Assembly: GCA_016179685.1 (NCBI GenBank)
Contig: JACPCR010000071.1
Span: 1 to 64,000, forward strand
DNA length: 64,000 nucleotides
Source of the DNA: Planctomycetota bacterium
Lineage (GTDB): Bacteria > Planctomycetota > PUPC01 > JACPCR01
Reading direction: 5' to 3'
The position numbers and the translations under genes were made by a program. The notes beneath the pieces were generated by a model. That model worked only from the letters and a program-made list of their open reading frames with translations. It did no database searches and was not told the DNA's origin. This document shows, in pieces, positions 26,777 through 35,029 of this stretch (position 1 is its first letter; each line of letters opens with the position of its first letter).

Positions 26777-27793
26777 GTGAAAGTCAATAGATTCATTCTC
26801 CGAGTTCTGCTGCGGGCCATTGCTGCAACTTTTGCAGCCATTTGCCCCTGCTTGTCCAACGCTTCTGCTACGGAGAAAGGTCCCAGGACTTATCCTTACA
26901 CAATTGTTGCTACCGTTGGAATGGTCACGGATATCGTCCGCCAAGTCGCCGGCGATAAGGCCAGAGTAGAAGGTATTATCGGCCAAGGCGTTGATCCCCA
27001 CCTCTACAAGCCCACTCGGAACGATGTGGCAGCCCTGCTGCGTGCTGACGTGGTCTTCTATTCCGGGCTGATGCTTGAGGGCAAGATGACGGACACCCTC
27101 ATCAAGGTGGCGCGATCAGGCAAGCCGATCTATGCCGTGACGGAATTGATTGACGAGAAATATCTGCTGGAGCCTCGGGAGTTTCAGGGGCATTACGACC
27201 CGCACGTCTGGATGGACGTCCAGGGGTGGATGAAAGGAGTGGAAGCGGTGGCGAAGGCGCTCGGGGAGTATGATGCTCCGGATGCGGCCGTGTACGAGGA
27301 GCGTGCCAAGGCCTATGTGGCGGAGCTTCAGAATCTCGACGGGTATGCGAGAAAGGTCATTGGGGGCATCCCTCAGAAGAGTCGGGTTCTGATCACCGCT
27401 CATGATGCTTTCAATTACTTTGGCCGGGCTTATGACATGGAGGTCCTGGGCATTCAAGGCATTTCCACGGAGTCCGAGGCCGGATTGAAGGACCTCAACC
27501 GTCTGGTGGACCTGATCGTCGAGCGTGACATACAGGCGGTTTTCGTCGAGACGAGCGTGGCGGAGAAGAACGTGCGGGCGCTAGTCGAGGGGGCCAGAGC
27601 GCGTGGCAAGAGCGTGGTCATCGGCGGCATGCTCTACTCGGATGCCATGGGCGCCCCGGGCACGTATGAGGGTACCTACATGGGCATGATGGACCACAAC
27701 GTGACCACCATCGCGCTGGCGTTGGGGGGGCAGGCGAGCCCGCTCGGGATGCAAGGGAGGCTCGCGCCAGCGCGGGATAAAGGCAAACCCTGA
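26777..27793 (+). CDS. troA: Metal ABC transporter substrate-binding protein (TroA/ZnuA type)
   Basis: A 338-residue protein from GTG 26777. A signal peptide with a Cys (ICPCLSNASA) is followed by the two-lobed cluster A-I fold with a long linking helix. Likely metal ligands are His75 (DPHLYKP), His143 (DPHVWMD), His209 (TAHDAF) and an Asp near 293 (YSDAMG). The third His rather than Glu resembles TroA/ZnuA (Zn or Mn) more than PsaA. There is no His-rich loop. Gene order SBP-ATPase-permease-permease matches troABCD/mntABCD, hence the symbol. Its TGA stop is followed at once by a 23-bp hairpin. Confidence 0.88.
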   Translation: MKVNRFILRVLLRAIAATFAAICPCLSNASATEKGPRTYPYTIVATVGMVTDIVRQVAGDKARVEGIIGQGVDPHLYKPTRNDVAALLRADVVFYSGLMLEGKMTDTLIKVARSGKPIYAVTELIDEKYLLEPREFQGHYDPHVWMDVQGWMKGVEAVAKALGEYDAPDAAVYEERAKAYVAELQNLDGYARKVIGGIPQKSRVLITAHDAFNYFGRAYDMEVLGIQGISTESEAGLKDLNRLVDLIVERDIQAVFVETSVAEKNVRALVEGARARGKSVVIGGMLYSDAMGAPGTYEGTYMGMMDHNVTTIALALGGQASPLGMQGRLAPARDKGKP

Positions 27794-27794
27794 T

Positions 27795-27845
27795 CTTTAG
27801 CCGCCGTTTCTCATCCCGCGGGGGGATGGGAAACGGCGGCTAAAG
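27795..27845. repeat. Intercistronic hairpin, TTTCTCATCCC family
   Basis: Arms 27795-27817 and 27823-27845 pair over 23 bp with a single T-G wobble. It starts 2 nt after the stop codon of the TroA-like gene and ends 34 nt before the ATPase start, inside an operon. Its arm GCCGCCGTTT is found again, as a separate hairpin, directly after the ATPase gene. Confidence 0.8.
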
Positions 27846-27879
27846 GGCTTTTTCGGCTTCTTTGAAGGGAATCTTCACC

Positions 27880-28731
27880 ATGGGGGTCATGAAACCCATT
27901 TCGGAAGCCAGGCAGGAGCAGGGAGTGACGGAGTCCGTCCGCGTCGCCACGGGCAGCGAACATCCCCGCACCTCCCCGCTTTCCATTCATGACATGACGG
28001 TGGCCTATCATCGAAGGCCCGTGCTCTGGGACATCGACTTCGACGCGCCGGAAGGCAAGCTCATCGGGATCATCGGCCCCAATGGGGCCGGGAAGAGCAC
28101 CCTCGTGAAGGCCGTCTTGGACCTCGTTCCAAAGGCATCCGGCCGGGTCCTCATTTATGGCAAGCCTTATCGGCTTCATCGGCATCTTGTAGGTTACGTC
28201 CCCCAGCGTGAAAGCGTGGACTGGGATTTCCCGGTCAATGCCCTGGACGTCGTTGCCATGGGCCGTTACGGCCAGATCGGCTGGTGTCTACCGGTAACGC
28301 GGCCGCACCGGGATGCGGCCCTGGCCGCCCTCGAGCGCGTCGGGATGGCGGACCTGGCTCGCCGGCAGATCAGCCAGCTCTCCGGCGGGCAGCAGCAGCG
28401 CGTCTTTCTCGCCCGTGCCCTGGCGCAGGATGCCCGCATCTATTTCATGGACGAGCCTCTAGCCGGAGTGGACGCGGCCACGGAAGCGGCCGTCATCCGC
28501 ATCCTTCAGGACCTGCGTTCGGGCGGCAAGACGGTGTTCGTCGTCCACCACGACCTTCAGACGGTTCAAGAGTACTTCGACACTCTGATCCTGCTCAACA
28601 TGCGCATTGTAGCCACGGGGCCCACGTCCGAGGTCTTCACCCGGGACAACCTTCAAAAGACCTATGGCGGCCGCCTCACGCTCCTGGAGGAGGCCGCCGA
28701 AGCCATGGCCCGAAAGGGAAAGGATGAGTAA
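27880..28731 (+). CDS. troB: Metal ABC transporter ATPase
   Basis: A 283-residue protein from ATG 27880 (GAAGGGA about 10 nt upstream); a TTG at 27862 would add six residues. It has Walker [11 protein letters not shown]-loop PQRESVDW, signature LSGGQQQR, Walker B IYFMDEP with GVD, and switch His in VVHHD. The segment [16 protein letters not shown] is typical of the Mn/Zn/Fe importer ATPases (MntB/TroB/ZnuC). The N-terminus carries about 35 extra residues before the ABC core. It drives import with the two downstream permeases. The TAA stop is part of a short hairpin. Confidence 0.9.
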   Translation: MGVMKPISEARQEQGVTESVRVATGSEHPRTSPLSIHDMTVAYHRRPVLWDIDFDAPEGKLIGIIGPNGAGKSTLVKAVLDLVPKASGRVLIYGKPYRLHRHLVGYVPQRESVDWDFPVNALDVVAMGRYGQIGWCLPVTRPHRDAALAALERVGMADLARRQISQLSGGQQQRVFLARALAQDARIYFMDEPLAGVDAATEAAVIRILQDLRSGGKTVFVVHHDLQTVQEYFDTLILLNMRIVATGPTSEVFTRDNLQKTYGGRLTLLEEAAEAMARKGKDE

Positions 28732-28769
28732 ACGGCGGCGGATGTGCTTACACACTTCAGCCGCCGTTT
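28730..28769. repeat. Hairpin at the stop codon of the ABC ATPase gene
   Basis: AAACGGCGGC (28730-28739, including two bases of the TAA stop) pairs with GCCGCCGTTT (28760-28769), with a 20-nt loop containing GTGCTTACACAC. The stem is the same decamer as in the 27795-27845 hairpin, so the ATPase gene is flanked by the same arm sequence. Confidence 0.65.
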
Positions 28770-28816
28770 GCCCAGATGGAAGCCCCTCCCTTCCAGAGGG
28801 ATTCCGGGCAGCAAGT

Positions 28817-28866
28817 CCAGTAGACGAGTTTGCAAGTGCAGGTGCACTTGCAAACTCGTCTACTGG
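28817..28866. repeat. Perfect 24-bp hairpin, AAGTGC-core family
   Basis: Arm 28817-28840 is the exact reverse complement of 28843-28866, around GG. It lies between the ATPase and the first permease. The arm GACGAGTTTGCAAGTGC resembles the left arm at 51081-51098 and the degraded copy at 47139-47178. Confidence 0.85.
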
Positions 28867-28888
28867 AAGATGGATAGGGAATGTCAGA

Positions 28889-30409
28889 ATGCGTGTCTCC
28901 CTCACCATCCTTACCGCCTGGTTCTCCTTGGAATCCGCCCTCGCTGCCCCAACCAGGTCCATCACGGATTCCTCCATCGAATGGCCTTCCGGGGACCAGC
29001 TCACCCGCGTCATCACGCTGAGGGACTACAACACTCGAGTGGTCGTCCTCGGGACCCTCCTTCTGGGGCTGGCCACCGGCATCATCGGAACGTTCATGCT
29101 GCTCCGCCGGCGAGCCCTCATGGGCGACGTGGTCAGCCACGCCACACTGCCCGGCATCGGGCTGGCCTTCATCGTCATGACCCGGGGAGGCGGCGACGGG
29201 AAATTCCTGCCCGGCCTGCTCCTGGGCGGCCTGCTCTCGGGCCTTCTCGGCATGGGTCTCGTTCTGCTGATCCGACATTCCACCCGGCTGAAAGAGGACG
29301 CGGCCCTCGGGATCGTCTTGAGCGTCTTCTTCGGGTTCGGCGTCGCCCTCCTTGGCGTGATCCAGAAGATGAACCTGGGTCATGCCGCGGGGCTTGAATC
29401 CTTCATCTACGGCAAGACCGCCTCGATGCTCGCCAGCGACGCGCAGAGGATCGCCGTCGTCGCCGCCGCGGTCGCCCTCGCGTGCGTCTTCCTTTTCAAG
29501 GAGTTCGAAGTGCTCTGCTTCGACCCGTCCTTCGCTGCGTCTTTGGGCTGGCCCGTCGTCCTCCTGGACGCCGCCATGATGGGGCTTGTCGTGGCCGTCA
29601 CCGTCATCGGACTCCAGGCCGTCGGGCTCATCCTGATCATCGCGCTGTTGATCATCCCGCCCGCAGCCGCCCGGTTCTGGACGCACCATCTCTCCCGCAT
29701 GGTGATCATCTCCGCCGCCATCGGCGCTGCCAGCGGCCTCGTCGGCGCGGGCCTCAGCGCCCTCGTCCCGCGCCTGCCCGCCGGCGCCATCATCGTCGTT
29801 GTCGCCAGCTCCCTCTTCTTTCTCAGCATGCTCTTCGGGCCCGCTCGGGGCGTCCTCGTCCGCCTTCTCGCTCACTACCGGCTCGAAAATAAGGTCGGCC
29901 GGCAACACCTTCTCCGTTCCCTCTACGAGACCCTCGAGGAAGCGGGACAGTCCCCGGAGGCCGTCGCCGCTCCCGAGTCACGTGGCGTGGAAATCTCTTT
30001 CCCTCTTCTGCTCGCCGAACGCTCCTGGTCGCCGCGCAGGCTGCGGAAGCTCCTCGCCTCCGCTCAGCGTGATGGACTCGTCGAGCGCACGCCCGATGGG
30101 GCATGCCGGATGACTGGCCGCGGGCGTGAAGAGGCGCGGCGCGTGGTCCGCAACCACCGTCTCTGGGAAATGTACCTGATCACCCATGCGGATATCGCTC
30201 CCAGCCACGTGGACCGCGATGCAGACCTGGTCGAGCACGTGCTGGGGCCGGAAATGACGCGGAAGCTGGAGGCCCTGGTGGCCGCTCGATATCCCGAACT
30301 GAGGGTTCCGCCGAGTCCCCACGCGCTTCAGCATATGACGGGCAGAGCCGGACTGACGTCGCAGGACAGAATGGCCGTCGAAGGCCGTAGGCTGAAGGCT
30401 GAGGGCTAA
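28889..30409 (+). CDS. troC: Metal ABC transporter permease with C-terminal DtxR-like domain (1)
   Basis: A 506-residue protein from ATG 28889 (AGGGA 8 nt upstream). A signal-like helix and a short outer segment come first. The ABC-3 permease core (about 55-345) has eight or so helices, with RRRALMGDVVSHATLPG and the coupling region near LKEDAALGIVLSVFFGFG. Residues about 360-490 form a winged-helix plus metal-binding domain like DtxR/MntR (REEARRVVRNHRLWEMYL, DRDADLVEHVLGPE). Permease-DtxR fusions are known in several phyla. The domain may sense cytoplasmic metal and gate transport. The last codons run into a GGCTGAAGGCTGAGGG repeat, suggesting the native 3' end was altered. Confidence 0.85.
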   Translation: MRVSLTILTAWFSLESALAAPTRSITDSSIEWPSGDQLTRVITLRDYNTRVVVLGTLLLGLATGIIGTFMLLRRRALMGDVVSHATLPGIGLAFIVMTRGGGDGKFLPGLLLGGLLSGLLGMGLVLLIRHSTRLKEDAALGIVLSVFFGFGVALLGVIQKMNLGHAAGLESFIYGKTASMLASDAQRIAVVAAAVALACVFLFKEFEVLCFDPSFAASLGWPVVLLDAAMMGLVVAVTVIGLQAVGLILIIALLIIPPAAARFWTHHLSRMVIISAAIGAASGLVGAGLSALVPRLPAGAIIVVVASSLFFLSMLFGPARGVLVRLLAHYRLENKVGRQHLLRSLYETLEEAGQSPEAVAAPESRGVEISFPLLLAERSWSPRRLRKLLASAQRDGLVERTPDGACRMTGRGREEARRVVRNHRLWEMYLITHADIAPSHVDRDADLVEHVLGPEMTRKLEALVAARYPELRVPPSPHALQHMTGRAGLTSQDRMAVEGRRLKAEG

Positions 30410-30432
30410 TGGCTGAAGGCTGAGGGCCGTTG
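30385..30432. repeat. GGCTGAAGGCTGAGGGC repeats
   Basis: GGCTGAAGGCTGAGGGC occurs twice (from 30391 and from 30412), separated by TAAT. The first copy supplies the stop of the preceding permease. It directly precedes a truncated four-helix-bundle reading frame. Confidence 0.6.
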
Positions 30433-30475
30433 GCTCCATCCCGTTGAAACCGTGCAAGGATCCACGGAAACCAGA

Positions 30476-30565
30476 ATGAGAGATCACACAAGACTAAAGG
30501 CTTTTGAACTTGCTGACCGGTTAGCGCTCCAGGCGTATGTTATGACCTTACCGTTTCCTCGATGA
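30476..30565 (+). pseudogene. Truncated four-helix-bundle (S23/IVP-type) protein
   Basis: ATG 30476 opens a 29-codon frame, RDHTRLKAFELADRLALQAY and onward, which closely resembles the first helix of the about 120-residue four-helix-bundle family found in 23S rRNA intervening sequences and as stand-alone genes. It stops at TGA 30563, right where the next permease starts. Only the N-terminal quarter remains, so it is a remnant, probably brought in with the flanking GGCTGAAGG repeats. Confidence 0.5.
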
Positions 30566-30579
30566 GGACAGCACGGGCT

Positions 30580-31884
30580 ATGGAATGGACCAGCCTGGAC
30601 ACGTGGATTGTTGTTGCCGGAGCGCTGAGCGCCGCTGCCTGCGCCCTCCTGGGCAACTTCCTCATCATGCGCCGTCTGAGCATGATGGGCGATGCCATCA
30701 GCCACGCCGTCCTCCCTGGCCTCGCTGTCGGCTTTCTGCTCACCGGCAGCCGAGGCGGCCCGACCCTCTTCCTCGGCGCGGCCATCGTCGGCGTCCTGAC
30801 CGCCCTTTTCACCGAGTGGGTCCTCCACTTCGGGCAGGTCGAACAGAGCGCCTCCATGGGCGTCGTATTCACGACTCTCTTTGCCATCGGCCTGATCCTC
30901 ATCGTCCGCGCCGCCGATAAGGTCGACCTCGACCCCGGCTGCGTCCTCTACGGCGCCATCGAACTGGTGCCTCTGGATACCATGGACATTCGGGGCTGGG
31001 CCGTGCCCCGGGCCGTCCTGACACTCGGCAGCGTGTTCCTCCTCGATCTCGCTTTCGTCCTTCTCTTCTACAAGGAGCTCCGGATCAGCGCCTTCGACCC
31101 CGAATTGGCTACCGCCCTCGGTTTCAATGCCCATCTCCTCCATTACCTGCTCATGACCTTCGTGGCCATCACCACCGTCGCTTCGTTCGAGAGCGTCGGC
31201 AGCATCCTCGTCATTGCCATGCTGATCGTTCCCGGGGCCACCGCCAGTCTCCTGACCGAGCGCCTCCACACCCTCCTTTTGGCCAGCGTTGCGATAGCCG
31301 TTCTCAGTGCCGTGGCTGGACACGCCGCCGCTATCACGGTACCCGGCTGGTGGGGCTACTCGGACACCACCACGGCCGGTGGCATGGCCGTGGTCGCTGG
31401 CCTGCTCTTCACCCTCGCCTTCTTCTTCGCCCCGCGCCACGGCATCGCCAGCAAGTTCCTGCACCGGGCCCGCCTCAGCATCCACATCACCCGGCAGGAC
31501 ATTCTGGGGCTGCTTTTCCGCCTCGAAGAGATGCCGTCGCTTGAAACCCGAACCATGTCACCCGCCCTCCTTCGCAAGGTCCTTGGCGCGGGAGCGATGC
31601 TCCGCTGGTTGTCCCTGCGCGGCCTCCTCCGCGCGGGCTTGGTGCGGCTTGACGGAGGCGGCTACCGACTCACCTCCACGGGACGCGAGGAGGCCCGAAG
31701 CCTCATCCGCTCCCATCGCCTCTGGGAAAGCTACCTGTACCAGCACCTGCATCTGCCGGCCGACCACCTCCACGGAAGCGCCGAGCGGCTCGAGCATGTC
31801 ACCGACCCCGTCCTGCAGCGGCGTCTGTCCGAGCGCGTCGAGCGGCCCGAGATCGATCCCCACGGCAAGCGCATCCCGTCTTAG
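30580..31884 (+). CDS. troD: Metal ABC transporter permease with C-terminal DtxR-like domain (2)
   Basis: A 434-residue protein from ATG 30580 (AGGA 11 nt upstream); ATG 30562 in the same frame is also possible. The ABC-3 permease core (about 5-290) has GNFLIMRRLSMMGDAISHAVLPG and eight or so helices. Residues about 300-430 are a winged helix (TMSPALLRKVLGAG) plus DtxR-type metal site (REEARSLIRSHRLWESYL, SAERLEHVTDP, DPHGKRIP), and the metal ligands look complete. It probably pairs with the preceding permease in one importer. Two fused DtxR domains per transporter would let the pore dimer mimic a DtxR dimer. Confidence 0.87.
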   Translation: MEWTSLDTWIVVAGALSAAACALLGNFLIMRRLSMMGDAISHAVLPGLAVGFLLTGSRGGPTLFLGAAIVGVLTALFTEWVLHFGQVEQSASMGVVFTTLFAIGLILIVRAADKVDLDPGCVLYGAIELVPLDTMDIRGWAVPRAVLTLGSVFLLDLAFVLLFYKELRISAFDPELATALGFNAHLLHYLLMTFVAITTVASFESVGSILVIAMLIVPGATASLLTERLHTLLLASVAIAVLSAVAGHAAAITVPGWWGYSDTTTAGGMAVVAGLLFTLAFFFAPRHGIASKFLHRARLSIHITRQDILGLLFRLEEMPSLETRTMSPALLRKVLGAGAMLRWLSLRGLLRAGLVRLDGGGYRLTSTGREEARSLIRSHRLWESYLYQHLHLPADHLHGSAERLEHVTDPVLQRRLSERVERPEIDPHGKRIPS

Positions 31885-32185
31885 TACTCGGGTGCTTGGG
31901 GCTCTCTGATGTGCGAAGCTCATGAGTCGCCGCAGCCGAAGGGCCTCAGCGCTTCGGAACGTGCGTGAGCGCTTGGAAACCCATGGCGAGGGTCCCGGCG
32001 TCCGCAAGGGCGTCGGCTACGCACAGGCGCGGGTCGGAGGGGATGGCAGGCGGGGCCGCCTGCCTCCCCGCGCGTCGGGACCGGTGCCGAAGCGCCCCCG
32101 CGCTTGGGATGTTCCCGCGGCCGGCGCACACTGGAAGAAATGTGCGCCGCGGCTCTGGCGGCCGCTGAATCGCTCAAGCGCCTAC
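31885..32185. other. Gene-free region with palindromes
   Basis: No gene is supported between the convergent permease and ThuA-like genes. GGCAGGCGG-GG-CCGCCTGCC (32046-32065) and GGCGCACA/TGTGCGCC (32124-32151) are clear inverted repeats. The sequence after the permease stop (TAGTACTCGGG) recalls the outer arm of the AAGTGC family, but no core follows. Confidence 0.4.
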
Positions 32186-32917
32186 CTATGTCGATGGGAT
32201 GGCCTCGAGCGGCTTGCGGTTGCCGAAGACCGGCTTGGGTCCCGCCTCGGGCGCGGCCCAGCGGGCAGCGTTGGTGATGACCTTGAGGACCTCGGCCTGG
32301 TGGTAGATCGGGTAGGTCTCGTGTCCCGGCCGGAAATAGAAAATGCGGCCGCGGCCGCGGTGGAAGCAGCAGCCGCTGCGGAACACCTCCCCGCCCTGAA
32401 ACCAACTGATGAGCACCAGCTCGTCGGGGGGCGGGATGTCGAAGCACTCGCCATACATCTCGGCATGCGGAATCTCGAAGTACTCGGGCAGGCCATCGGC
32501 GATCGGATGGCCGTGAGCGACGATCCAGAGGCGCTCCTTCTCGCCGACGTCGCGCCACTTCAGGCTGCAGCTCGTGCCCATCAGCTTCCTGAAGATTTTC
32601 GAATAATGGGCCGAGTGCAGGCAGATCAGGCCCATGCCGTCCAGCACCCGGGCCTGGACCTTCTCCACGATCGCGTCCTTCACCTCCCCGTGCGCCGCAT
32701 GGCCCCACCAGGTCAAAACGTCGGTCTGGCTCAACAACTCGTCCGTGAGGCCGTGCTCAGGCTCGTCCAGTGTTGCCGTCCGCACGGCCATTCCGGCCTC
32801 GCGGAGGGCCTTGGCGATGGGGGCATGCATGCCCTCCGGATAAATTTTGGCGATCTTCTCCACCTTTTTCTCGTGCCGGTACTCGTTCCAGACGGTCACA
32901 CGAACGGGACTGCTCAT
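32186..32917 (-). CDS. ThuA-like domain protein
   Basis: A 243-residue protein from ATG 32917, chosen for the GAGG 9 nt upstream. It has the glutamine-amidotransferase-like ThuA fold: [10 protein letters not shown] at the N-terminus, [14 protein letters not shown], the nucleophile-elbow region [12 protein letters not shown] (with Cys), and [19 protein letters not shown] at the end. ThuA proteins are linked to trehalose and other sugar use, but no chemistry is firmly established for most. It fits the sugar-oxidoreductase content of the window. There is no signal peptide. Confidence 0.85.
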   Translation of the reverse strand: MSSPVRVTVWNEYRHEKKVEKIAKIYPEGMHAPIAKALREAGMAVRTATLDEPEHGLTDELLSQTDVLTWWGHAAHGEVKDAIVEKVQARVLDGMGLICLHSAHYSKIFRKLMGTSCSLKWRDVGEKERLWIVAHGHPIADGLPEYFEIPHAEMYGECFDIPPPDELVLISWFQGGEVFRSGCCFHRGRGRIFYFRPGHETYPIYHQAEVLKVITNAARWAAPEAGPKPVFGNRKPLEAIPST

Positions 32918-33021
32918 GGTCGGATTCCTCGCAGAGGGAGCCCGCGGCCGATCCAATCGGGCTGAATCTTGCCGCCATTCGAAACGGCCATTATAGCGTT
33001 TCTCGTCTGGAACGCCGCCCG

Positions 33022-34320
33022 TCAACGCAGCGCCGAGCGAGCCTCCGGGTTTTCCAGCAGCCAGCGCACCAGGTCCTGAAGCCAGGTGTCTTGCTCGCGC
33101 TCGAGGGCGTCCCTCAGAAGCCCGCGCCGCCGGTCCGCACCCAGGCATCCGGCCGCTATCAAGGCGGCTTCCCGGCAGCGATATGCCGGGTCATCCAGCC
33201 CCTTCCGGAGGATCGGCTCGCCGGCCTCCGACGGAATGAATCGGGTCAGCTGCATGGCGCGCTCACGCCGGGCTGGGTCCGGGGAATCCGCCAGCCGTCC
33301 TGCGGCCGCGGACACCGCGCGTTGGCCCTCGTCGCCTCGCTTCGACAGCGCCTGCATCGCCCGGCACGCCAGCACCCCGCTCGGATGGTCCGCCAACTGG
33401 GCGGCTTCCTCGATCCCGACGGAGGCGACCAGCGAATCCGCGTGCGAATAGAAGACATCCAACTCCTCGGGCTTGCCCGCCACCATCAGGAGTTCGAGCA
33501 CCCGGCCCGGATGGTCGCGGCAGGCGACCTGGAATGCTTTCCCGATGCGTTCGACCTGCCCCTTCATTCGGGCGAGGTCCCGCATCCGCTGGCGGAAGGT
33601 CTTGGGCTCCGCAAAGCTCAGCCAACTGAGGACGACCGTGATCTCGTCGATTTTCCTCCTGAGCGCCGCGTCCAGCGCCAGAATGTCCTTCAAGCATTCC
33701 ACCGAGCCCAGTCGCACGGAAGCCATGTTCGCCTCATTGCGGACCTCCTCATCCGAGGCGTCGTGGGCCGCCTGAGAGGCGAAGGCCAGGGCAGCGCGAT
33801 CACCCAGCTCTCCGAGCGCGATGAGGACCTCGACGTGCAGCTCCTGCCTCGCCGTGGAGCGGTAGAATTCCATCAGGGCGGGCGCGGCGGCCCGGTGGCC
33901 GGTGCGCCCCATCAACTGTGCGCCGCGCCGTGCCAGCTCGACATCCTCGTTTTCAAGCAGTTTCTGCGCCGGCTCGAAGGCGCGCTCGTCCGCGATCTTC
34001 AGCAGGGCGTCCACCAGATCGTTTCGCAGCTCGAGGGGCAATTCGTCACCCCTTGTCAAGACCTCGGCCAGGATGGGCGATAGCCGGCGGTCCGGCGCCG
34101 CCAGGTAAGGCCTGAGACGCTCGGCGATCTCGCCCGGGTCGGCATCCATGACCTCCGCTTCCAGGTCGGAGACCTCGGCGTCCGTCAGACGCTCCTCCGC
34201 CAGGGCCAGGCCGCCTGTCCCCAGCACCATCCAGAGAGCCATGGCCGCCAGGCCAGCATTCCGGGCCCGTCTGTCCGGGTAACGTGGGACCGAGGCATGC
34301 GCGGTCTGGCTACCCTTCAT
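33022..34320 (-). CDS. Exported HEAT-repeat protein
   Basis: A 432-residue protein from ATG 34320 (AGG upstream), with a signal peptide ([21 protein letters not shown]). The rest is a chain of helical HEAT or PBS-lyase-type repeats, for example [20 protein letters not shown] and [20 protein letters not shown]. Such solenoids bind proteins. No enzyme motif is present. It lies between the ThuA-like and HicB-like genes on the same strand. Its partner is unknown. Confidence 0.75.
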   Translation of the reverse strand: MKGSQTAHASVPRYPDRRARNAGLAAMALWMVLGTGGLALAEERLTDAEVSDLEAEVMDADPGEIAERLRPYLAAPDRRLSPILAEVLTRGDELPLELRNDLVDALLKIADERAFEPAQKLLENEDVELARRGAQLMGRTGHRAAAPALMEFYRSTARQELHVEVLIALGELGDRAALAFASQAAHDASDEEVRNEANMASVRLGSVECLKDILALDAALRRKIDEITVVLSWLSFAEPKTFRQRMRDLARMKGQVERIGKAFQVACRDHPGRVLELLMVAGKPEELDVFYSHADSLVASVGIEEAAQLADHPSGVLACRAMQALSKRGDEGQRAVSAAAGRLADSPDPARRERAMQLTRFIPSEAGEPILRKGLDDPAYRCREAALIAAGCLGADRRRGLLRDALEREQDTWLQDLVRWLLENPEARSALR

Positions 34321-34467
34321 TTCTACGCCTGCCGGCGCTGTAGAACCGTTGAGCCACGAAAACCTGGGCACTCCCGTGGCCACTTCGATACTTCTATAAC
34401 TATCTAATTGTCGCAGCCGTCGAATCATGGAAACCCGGATACTCTCACGGACCGCTACAAGACCGAG

Positions 34468-34980
34468 TCAGCCGATGCCCCCGAATCGTCGTCGGCGGGC
34501 ATCCAACATGTTGCAGAATAATGCCCCCTGGCCGATGGCGTCGTCCAAGGCCACGTGGGTGTGTGCCGCACCGCACAGTTTATAACGTGTGCGTCCGCGC
34601 GTGGTCCATGACCACGCGGGTGTGTGGCAGGTTCCCAAACCACTCCGAAGGCATGTTCCGCTTAACCGATTCTCGGTAGTCCGTTCCGAGCAGCGCCATG
34701 GCAGCCATCCTGCGCTGAAGAGAAGCAACCAGAGTCGGGCTGTCGCCTGCTCCTTGGCGTTCAGGATGACGATCTTTGGATTAGGGTTGTTCAGGGGGAC
34801 CGGTAAACCACGTTCTCGCAGCAGTTCAACGTGCTCCCACATCCCCCACTTGGCCTTGTACAAGCCATCCTCAACCGAGTGTCCGATACCCGTAAAGCCA
34901 TCCAAGTCAGGTGAGAAGAACCCGAAATCATCGGGCTCCTCGGTCGCCTCGATGACGAGAGAGCAAGGCAGTTCGATCAC
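34468..34980 (-). CDS. HicB-like protein with repeat-derived C-terminal extension
   Basis: Starts at GTG 34980 with AGGAGG 7 nt upstream. Residues 1-75 resemble the HicB antitoxin fold (DDFGFFSPDLDGFTGIGHS, EDGLYKAKWGMWEHVELLRE, NPKIVILNAKEQ). HicB proteins neutralise the HicA RNase and can bind DNA. From about residue 76 the frame runs into low-quality sequence with inverted repeats near 34540-34640, so the native C-terminus is probably lost. No HicA gene is adjacent. It may be an orphan or a decaying antitoxin. Confidence 0.6.
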   Translation of the reverse strand: MIELPCSLVIEATEEPDDFGFFSPDLDGFTGIGHSVEDGLYKAKWGMWEHVELLRERGLPVPLNNPNPKIVILNAKEQATARLWLLLFSAGWLPWRCSERTTENRLSGTCLRSGLGTCHTPAWSWTTRGRTRYKLCGAAHTHVALDDAIGQGALFCNMLDARRRRFGGIG

Positions 34981-35029
34981 TTCAGTCCTCCTGATGGTTC
35001 ACGGGAAATCCATCTCGATTCAGGCCGTT

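Noticed and set aside
30476..30565. Diversity-generating retroelement accessory (Avd)
   Set aside because: Avd is also a four-helix bundle, but no reverse transcriptase, template repeat or variable gene is nearby, and only one helix remains.
31922..32965. 347-codon plus-strand frame
   Set aside because: It begins in a palindromic intergenic region and is antisense to the ThuA-like gene.
34468..34980. Complete HicAB toxin-antitoxin pair
   Set aside because: No HicA-like frame of about 60-80 codons with its His motif is found on either side.
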